Source: Synechococcus sp. C9
Lineage (GTDB): Bacteria > Cyanobacteriota > Cyanobacteriia > Gloeomargaritales > Gloeomargaritaceae
DNA length: 64,000 nt
Direction: 5' to 3'
Assembly: GCF_022984075.1 (NCBI RefSeq)
Contig: NZ_JALAAD010000001.1
Location: 1,282,455 to 1,346,454 of the forward strand
The notes under the pieces were generated by a model. It worked only from the letters and a program-made list of their open reading frames with translations. It searched no databases and was not told where the DNA came from. Below, one piece after another: positions 59,931 through 64,000 of this stretch. Position 1 is the stretch's first letter; every line of letters starts with the position of its first letter. Made by a program: the position numbers and the translations under genes.

Positions 59931-60046
59931 CGAAGTTGCACTTAAATTATCAGGAAATTACATACTTAAAAAATCAAGGGTCGCAGGGCACCGCCCCGTC
60001 CTTGGTTCTGGGGAATTTCCGCTGGTTAATCGCATGGGATTGCTAT
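59931..60046 (+). repeat. Miniature repeat, family A copy 8
   Basis: Core AAGGGTCGCAGGGCACCGCC, CCGTCCTTGGTTCTGGGGAA, right end CATGGGATTGCTATA. Shares the preceding AAAAATCAAGGGTCGCAGGG with copy 7, suggesting tandem duplication rather than two insertions. Confidence 0.65.
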
Positions 60047-60076
60047 AAACTTGCTATATGTAGAAATATCCCATAC

Positions 60077-60535
60077 ATGAAGTTTTGTAAGGGAGTTGAA
60101 CGGAAGCGTAATCATTTCCCCCCTTTTGATAAAAAATTATGTCCACCCCGGCTAAAATGCGGACAAAACCCAGATGGCTTTGTTAGCTTGAAATCTCAAA
60201 CACAGTCGTTGGGGTCAGCGGTGAAGCGATTGGCAGACGCATGGATTGACCAGTGGTGTCAAGAACAGGGCTGGACGGAGTGGGTCGCCAGTGGCGGTAC
60301 CTATTGGGCGTTTCCCCCCCAAGCCGTGATGCCAGTGCCAATTCCGAGGGAAGTGTTGCAGGAACTCAAAGCCACCTATGGATTATCGCCCCAGGAACGG
60401 TGGGCAGTGGGGGTGATGCTGGCAAGTACCATTATCGCTCTGCTGGGCAGTTGGTATAGTCATTGTCCGATTCCCTTGGTGGGAGCCTTTAGCCTGGGGG
60501 CACTGCTGACAGCGGCAATGGATACGGAACTTTAG
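60077..60535 (+). CDS. Conserved hypothetical protein with two C-terminal helices
   Basis: The conserved part is about 115 aa: SAVKRLADAWIDQWCQEQGW, TYWAFPPQAVMPVPIPREVL, LSPQERWAVGVMLASTIIAL (first helix) and PLVGAFSLGALLTAAMDTE (second helix). I recall similar proteins in other cyanobacteria, without function. The start is uncertain: ATG 60077 gives 152 aa but with an untypical first 37 residues, while TTG 60188 fits the conserved part better. A family A repeat ends 30 bp upstream of 60077. Confidence 0.6.
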   Translation: MKFCKGVERKRNHFPPFDKKLCPPRLKCGQNPDGFVSLKSQTQSLGSAVKRLADAWIDQWCQEQGWTEWVASGGTYWAFPPQAVMPVPIPREVLQELKATYGLSPQERWAVGVMLASTIIALLGSWYSHCPIPLVGAFSLGALLTAAMDTEL

Positions 60536-60553
60536 GCTCATCTCGCTGTTATA

Positions 60554-60663
60554 GTTATTTCGATTGAGAATACGACACTTTTTGGGTATTTATAATCGCT
60601 CTATCCCCTTCTAGGACAGGGGTTGTAGGTAAAGACTAATGTCGCAAACTTGTTTGAAATTAC
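60554..60663 (+). repeat. Miniature inverted repeat, family C copy 2
   Basis: 110 bp, the same length as copy 1. Ends GTTATTTCGATTGAGAATAC and (reverse complement of the right end) GTAATTTCAAACAAGTTTGC, each followed by GACA. Centre CTATCCCCTTCTAGGACAGG. TA on both flanks. Confidence 0.75.
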
Positions 60664-60863
60664 TATACATCCGCAACGGGGAGGATTTCAGCAGTATCGG
60701 TCAGGAAACGCCCCTGAGATGCCGGTTCACAATTGTTCTGCCAACCAGGTCTTGTGATGTAAATGTAATTATATAAATCCGGTCAATGCCGCTGGGTGGT
60801 TGGTGCGAATTAATTAGTGAGAGGATTTAACCAGGGGGGGAGACTCATTTACCCTAACCCGGT
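60664..60863. other. Intergenic DNA downstream of rpsU
   Basis: No gene seen. Confidence 0.5.
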
Positions 60864-61043
60864 TCAACGGTAACGACGCTTGCGGCGGGCATTTTTCGCC
60901 TTGCGTTTGCGCTTTTCCTGGGGGGTTTCAAAATATTGCCGGTGCTTGACGGTCGCCAAAATCCCTGCCTTTGAGACTTGCCGCTTGAACCGGCGCAGAG
61001 CGGACTCAATATTTTCGTTTTCGCCGAGAACCACTTGCGTCAT
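60864..61043 (-). CDS. rpsU: 30S ribosomal protein S21
   Basis: 59 aa, just below many length cut-offs. [40 protein letters not shown] and [19 protein letters not shown] match bS21 end to end, including the basic tail. A component of the small ribosomal subunit near the mRNA exit, where the anti-Shine-Dalgarno lies. GGAGG stands 12 bp before the ATG, a little distant. Apparently monocistronic, though a small open frame precedes it. Confidence 0.96.
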   Translation of the reverse strand: MTQVVLGENENIESALRRFKRQVSKAGILATVKHRQYFETPQEKRKRKAKNARRKRRYR

Positions 61044-61086
61044 GCGAACGCCTAACCTCCTAAACGTAATTTAGACCGGATTAATA

Positions 61087-61248
61087 TCATACTCTGCGCT
61101 GGGGATTTTGACTAGGGATGGCTGGGCGGTCTGAAGCTGGTCGCCATTTCCCTGGCATCGTCAGCCAGAATTTTAGATGTTCCGCCAGACTGGAGTGCCT
61201 TTGCATCCCTGATTCAAGGTTCTTCACTACTTCAGTTAACATTTCCAT
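61087..61248 (-). CDS. Candidate small protein (53 aa) upstream of rpsU
   Basis: An open frame from ATG 61248 reading MEMLTEVVKNLESGMQRHSS, LAEHLKFWLTMPGKWRPASD and a polar end. It ends 43 bp before the rpsU ATG on the same strand. The N-terminal half looks like a helix, but there is no good ribosome-binding site and I know no homologue. It may equally be untranslated leader sequence. Confidence 0.25.
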   Translation of the reverse strand: MEMLTEVVKNLESGMQRHSSLAEHLKFWLTMPGKWRPASDRPAIPSQNPQRRV

Positions 61249-61417
61249 CGCAATTTTGATGAATTAAAAACAGGGGGTGCAGAGATATTGCCCTTGGACG
61301 TAGTGGCTTCCCCATGATGCAGGGGATCTGAACAGTTGATTCAGAGAATTTTGCACCAATGGGACACGGTGAGACTTATGATTATGATAAAGTCATCCAA
61401 TTTACCCCCCTACGGAT
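61249..61417. other. Control region upstream of cyAbrB
   Basis: Two overlapping TATGAT hexamers (61377, 61383) lie about 35 bp before the cyAbrB ATG and could be a -10; the nearest -35-like TTGCAC (61351) is too far for a standard promoter. Confidence 0.35.
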
Positions 61418-61831
61418 ATGCTCGATAAACGTGATAAACCCCAACCATTAACTGGGGAAGCTCTGCTCGCTAAGTTTGCAGAACTGAGTGGCTGGAGTGA
61501 CAAGGAAAAAGCGAAAGCCTGTGGTTATTACACGGTGACGAAAAATGGCACGGAACGGGTGAATATTCTCAAGTTCCGCAATGCGTTAATCGAAGCCCAC
61601 GGCATTCACTTAGATGGTAAAGGGCGTAAACCCAAACGTTCCCGGGGTGGCCGGGAAGCCAGTTATCGGGTGCGGGTGCAATCCAATGGCAATCTGTTGA
61701 TCGGGGCGGCCTACACCAAACAAATGAATTTGCAACCGGGGGAAGAATTTGAAATCACCCTGGGGCGCAAACAAATTCGCCTCAGCCAAGTCAATCCCAG
61801 CGGGGGTAAGGATACGGAAGAAACAGATTAA
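61418..61831 (+). CDS. cyAbrB-family transcription regulator
   Basis: 137 aa. N-terminal helical part (LTGEALLAKFAELSGWSDKE, AKACGYYTVTKNGTERVNIL, FRNALIEAHGIHLD), then a basic linker and the C-terminal AbrB-like DNA-binding swapped-hairpin (EASYRVRVQSNGNLLIGAAY, MNLQPGEEFEITLGRKQIRL). The GREASYRV and IGAAYTKQM blocks look closer to cyAbrB2 than to cyAbrB1 as I remember them. The family controls carbon/nitrogen metabolism and hydrogenase genes. Convergent with the next gene, 8 bp apart. Confidence 0.9.
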   Translation: MLDKRDKPQPLTGEALLAKFAELSGWSDKEKAKACGYYTVTKNGTERVNILKFRNALIEAHGIHLDGKGRKPKRSRGGREASYRVRVQSNGNLLIGAAYTKQMNLQPGEEFEITLGRKQIRLSQVNPSGGKDTEETD

Positions 61832-61839
61832 TGTTGGGC

Positions 61840-62277
61840 TTAAAGTTGTTTATGGGTGTGGGGGTGTTGGCGAATATTATCGCTATCCCGCACGGAGCGG
61901 CGGCTATTCAAAACCCGCTTCCGTTCTAAATTGAAATTCAAATCTCGCCGTTCCTGGCCAACCGCTACATGGGTCATGGCTTGGGGTTCCCGGAGGTAGG
62001 TGCGGGCGGCGGCAATGGCTCGTTCCCAAAAATCCGCGCAGGGTTGGGCGTGGGGAAAATATTCCGCCATCACCTGGGTGGCTTCCCCCAAGGTAGTGGC
62101 CCGCAGGACGGCGTAGGAGGTGGGCATCCCCTGGAGCAAAGGGCCCAGGGTGGCGGTGGGGATCGGTTCAATGATCGGCAGTTCGGTCAAGTCCCCTTCT
62201 TCTTTCCAAAAGCAGTGGGCAAGCCCTAATAGCAGATAGGATTGGGGATTCAGGTCAGGGGGAAGGGCGGGCAACAT
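61840..62277 (-). CDS. Conserved cyanobacterial hypothetical protein (145 aa)
   Basis: Soluble. PQSYLLLGLAHCFWKEEGDL, YAVLRATTLGEATQVMAEYF, DFWERAIAAARTYLREPQAM, THVAVGQERRDLNFNLERKR and RVLNSRRSVRDSDNIRQHPH recall a family present across cyanobacteria and lacking a known function. The next gene on the same strand starts upstream with a 9-bp gap, so they may be cotranscribed. Confidence 0.75.
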   Translation of the reverse strand: MLPALPPDLNPQSYLLLGLAHCFWKEEGDLTELPIIEPIPTATLGPLLQGMPTSYAVLRATTLGEATQVMAEYFPHAQPCADFWERAIAAARTYLREPQAMTHVAVGQERRDLNFNLERKRVLNSRRSVRDSDNIRQHPHTHKQL

Positions 62278-62286
62278 GGAGAAACC

Positions 62287-62610
62287 TTAGGGCTGGGTGA
62301 GCCAAATGACCTGGCGTTGGTGCGGTTGCAGGCGATGGGTCGCTTTTTGTTGTAAACGGGGTTGCTGTTGGGGGTCAAAGGTGCGTTGAAACTGGGTCTG
62401 CAATTCCCGTACCTGGGCTTCCGTGCGTGCCAATTCGGTTTGCAAAAATTGCGAGCGTTGTTGCTGTTGCTGGTGGTAGGGAATTAAACGTACCAATGCC
62501 ACGACCATGCCGGTACACACCAATCCCTGGATGGCAAAACCCCAAAATAATTCCTGGCTGGAGGGAACTTGGGCGGGGCGGTGAGCGACTGAAGGACGGG
62601 GGGCTGGCAT
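62287..62610 (-). CDS. Small membrane protein with coiled coil (slr1601-like)
   Basis: About 107 aa. A transmembrane helix (LFWGFAIQGLVCTGMVVALV), then a polyglutamine-containing coiled coil (YHQQQQQRSQFLQTELARTE, AQVRELQTQFQRTF) and a basic C-terminus (HRLQPHQRQVIWLTQP). Resembles a conserved cyanobacterial family without function. Start ATG 62610 or 62625. Divergent from the M48 protease gene. Confidence 0.65.
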   Translation of the reverse strand: MPAPRPSVAHRPAQVPSSQELFWGFAIQGLVCTGMVVALVRLIPYHQQQQQRSQFLQTELARTEAQVRELQTQFQRTFDPQQQPRLQQKATHRLQPHQRQVIWLTQP

Positions 62611-62733
62611 ACTGGGGAAAGACAAAAGAACTGCAATCTGAGCTTATGCGCCTAGTTTATATTAATTGTCATGTCAAAAGCTGTCCACTCCCGTTGGCAC
62701 CCTCTCGCCGGTGACGCTTCCATGAGGCAAGTC

Positions 62734-63612
62734 ATGCACATGATACCCAAGGCATTCCGGCGCAAGGAATCCCTCGCTCCCTGGCGGGTTCCCCAAGGGC
62801 TACGGCGTTGGGGGGTATTTGTCCTACTGTTGGTTTTGAGTTTGGGCTTGGTGGTGGCACCGGTGCAGGCCCAACGGAGTGGGGTGCCCTGGCCGGTACT
62901 ACTCCAACGGGGGTTAGAAATTCTGCAATGGAGCAACCTCTCCGACCGGCAGGAGGTGCAGTTGGGACAGCAAATCCATCAACAACTTCTGGGGCGGGAA
63001 TTTCAGGTACATAACGACCCGGATTTGCAACAATATATCACCGAGATTGGTCAACGGCTGGTGGGGGTGAGTGAACGCCCCAATTTGCCCTACGAATTTA
63101 CCCTGGTTCGCAGTCCCCAGGTGAATGCCTTTGCCACCATGGGCGGGTTTGTGTATGTGACGACGGGGCTACTCAAAAGTGTGGACAACGAGGCCCAATT
63201 GGCGGGGGTGATCGGGCATGAAATTGGGCATATCACTAATCGTCATGTGGTACGGCAGTTGCAACAGTTGGCGGTTGCCCAGGGGATTAGCACCCTGTTG
63301 GGGACGGATGGGAGTCGGTTGAATGCGGTGGTGATTGAATTGGCTCTGCGTCGCCCCCGCAGTCGGGAGCATGAACTGGAGGCGGACCGCAGTGGTTTGA
63401 ATTATTTGCTCCGTTCTGGGTATGATGCCCGGGGGTTGTTGGAATTTTTGGCAAAACTCCAAGGTCAGGGCACCCCGCCCACCTTTCTCAGTACCCACCC
63501 GGCTCCCCAAACTCGCATCGTCGCCCTGCGGGAACAAATGCCTGCCAACTCATCCGGTGGGGGCACCGACCCGCAAGCCTACCGACAACGGGTGCTTAGC
63601 CGCTTGCCCTAG
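62734..63612 (+). CDS. M48-family metallopeptidase (exported)
   Basis: About 292 aa. N-terminal membrane/signal segment (GVFVLLLVLSLGLVVAPVQA) and a catalytic domain: EVQLGQQIHQQLLGREFQVH, NAFATMGGFVYVTTGLLKSV, the zinc site GVIGHEIGHITNRHVVRQLQ and the third ligand in REHELEADRSGLNYLLRSGY, with THPAPQTRIVALRE at the end. All zinc ligands are intact, unlike in the 4929-7241 protein. Probably a periplasmic quality-control protease of the BepA/LoiP type. The start could be any of several ATGs between 62671 and 62740; GAGG before 62734 favours that one. Confidence 0.9.
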   Translation: MHMIPKAFRRKESLAPWRVPQGLRRWGVFVLLLVLSLGLVVAPVQAQRSGVPWPVLLQRGLEILQWSNLSDRQEVQLGQQIHQQLLGREFQVHNDPDLQQYITEIGQRLVGVSERPNLPYEFTLVRSPQVNAFATMGGFVYVTTGLLKSVDNEAQLAGVIGHEIGHITNRHVVRQLQQLAVAQGISTLLGTDGSRLNAVVIELALRRPRSREHELEADRSGLNYLLRSGYDARGLLEFLAKLQGQGTPPTFLSTHPAPQTRIVALREQMPANSSGGGTDPQAYRQRVLSRLP

Positions 63613-63711
63613 GGGGATACCCTGCTTCCCCAAAAGCCCATGTTGAAACGGATATAACCTGAGAAGTTCCAGCGAACAGTACACTGGAAATAGTGTGAAA
63701 CCCTAACCGTC

Positions 63712-64000
63712 ATGTTCCTAGCCATTGCCAATCACAAGGGTGGGGTTGGGAAAACCACTGCCACCCTAGCACTAGGGGGCTTATTGTCCGAGCTAGGAGC
63801 CTGTTTGGTGGTTGACCTCGACCCCCAGGGGAATCTCACCACTGGTTTGGGGGTGGAATTGGGTTCCGACCAGCCGGGAGCGTACCATTGGCTGACCGGG
63901 CAAGTCACCAGCGCCCAGGTGATTCAAAAAACCGCCAGCGGTCTCTATCTGTTGCCTGCCGATGGGAATCTCAGTCGGGCAGAAATGGAACTTTTACAGA
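63712..64000 (+). CDS. parA: ParA/Soj-family ATPase (truncated by window end)
   Basis: First 96 codons. MFLAIANHKGGVGKTTATLA carries the deviant Walker A KGGVGKT; LVVDLDPQGNLTTGLGVELG is the Walker A'/B region of ParA. It partitions chromosomes or positions cargo such as carboxysomes on the nucleoid. ATG 63712; the coding sequence continues beyond 64000, so a ParB partner cannot be assessed. Confidence 0.9.
   Translation, partial: MFLAIANHKGGVGKTTATLALGGLLSELGACLVVDLDPQGNLTTGLGVELGSDQPGAYHWLTGQVTSAQVIQKTASGLYLLPADGNLSRAEMELLQ

Overview
The window is chromosomal DNA of a cyanobacterium. It carries genes typical of oxygenic phototrophs: the slr0144-slr0149-type photosystem II assembly operon, zeta-carotene desaturase crtQ, cruG, the Rubisco chaperone raf1, opcA, cyanobacterial-type gshA, a cyAbrB regulator, a Get3d-like protein, and DUF2854/DUF2862 genes. 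Base composition is moderately GC-rich by eye, with many C/G runs, and I saw no HIP1 octamers. A small-genome, early-branching lineage such as Gloeomargarita would fit, but that is only a guess from memory.

Layout. 1-14.8 kb: purK (cut by the left edge), rnhA, an ECF sigma/anti-sigma/DM13 cluster, an operon of DUF2862, a Get3d-like ATPase and a very large M48-like membrane protein, then a LMW phosphatase, argJ, hupE, a Crp-family regulator and mreBCD. 15-19.3 kb: a short rsmD and the six-gene PSII assembly operon. 19.8-25 kb: a PadR/MFP/RND efflux operon and tRNA-Val(CAC). 25.9-29.2 kb: gshA-recA-raf1. 29.3-41 kb: an ABC-2 permease, a WG-repeat protein, opcA, two pentapeptide-repeat proteins, an orphan TRAP small permease, tRNA-Gln, a HAD hydrolase, a nitroreductase, a PLP lyase, yebC, a CPBP protease and clpS. 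41-45 kb: a recent tandem duplication of clpS-X-DUF427-hisC, in which slot X holds a PD-(D/E)XK-fold protein in one copy and a toxin-antitoxin pair in the other. 45-57.3 kb: SRPBCC-crtQ, aroB, cruG, sppA, a shortened cobN, DUF1232/M41-like genes, NADAR and two glycosyltransferases. 57.3-60.7 kb: an AT-richer decay zone with gene remnants (helicase, DNA methyltransferase), Uma2, DUF29 and miniature elements. 60.8-64 kb: rpsU, cyAbrB, conserved cyanobacterial genes, an M48 protease and the start of parA.

A recurring theme is short non-coding mobile-like repeats. Family A (about 100-120 bp, ends resembling TATAGCAATCCTA) and family B (ends resembling GGGCACCTCTAT) share a common core and form mosaics. 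Family C (110 bp) sits exactly at the hisC/clpS duplication junction. A fourth repeat (D) has one copy in each orientation at 25.2 and 57.5 kb.

The most unusual points are: an operon in which both the ATPase-like and the metalloprotease-like proteins have lost their catalytic signatures; the duplication with swapped cargo; a cobN lacking its C-terminal 40 percent with no room for the rest; and the 8-bp recA/raf1 overlap. All functions are inferred from reading the sequence and from memory of the families; no database search was run.
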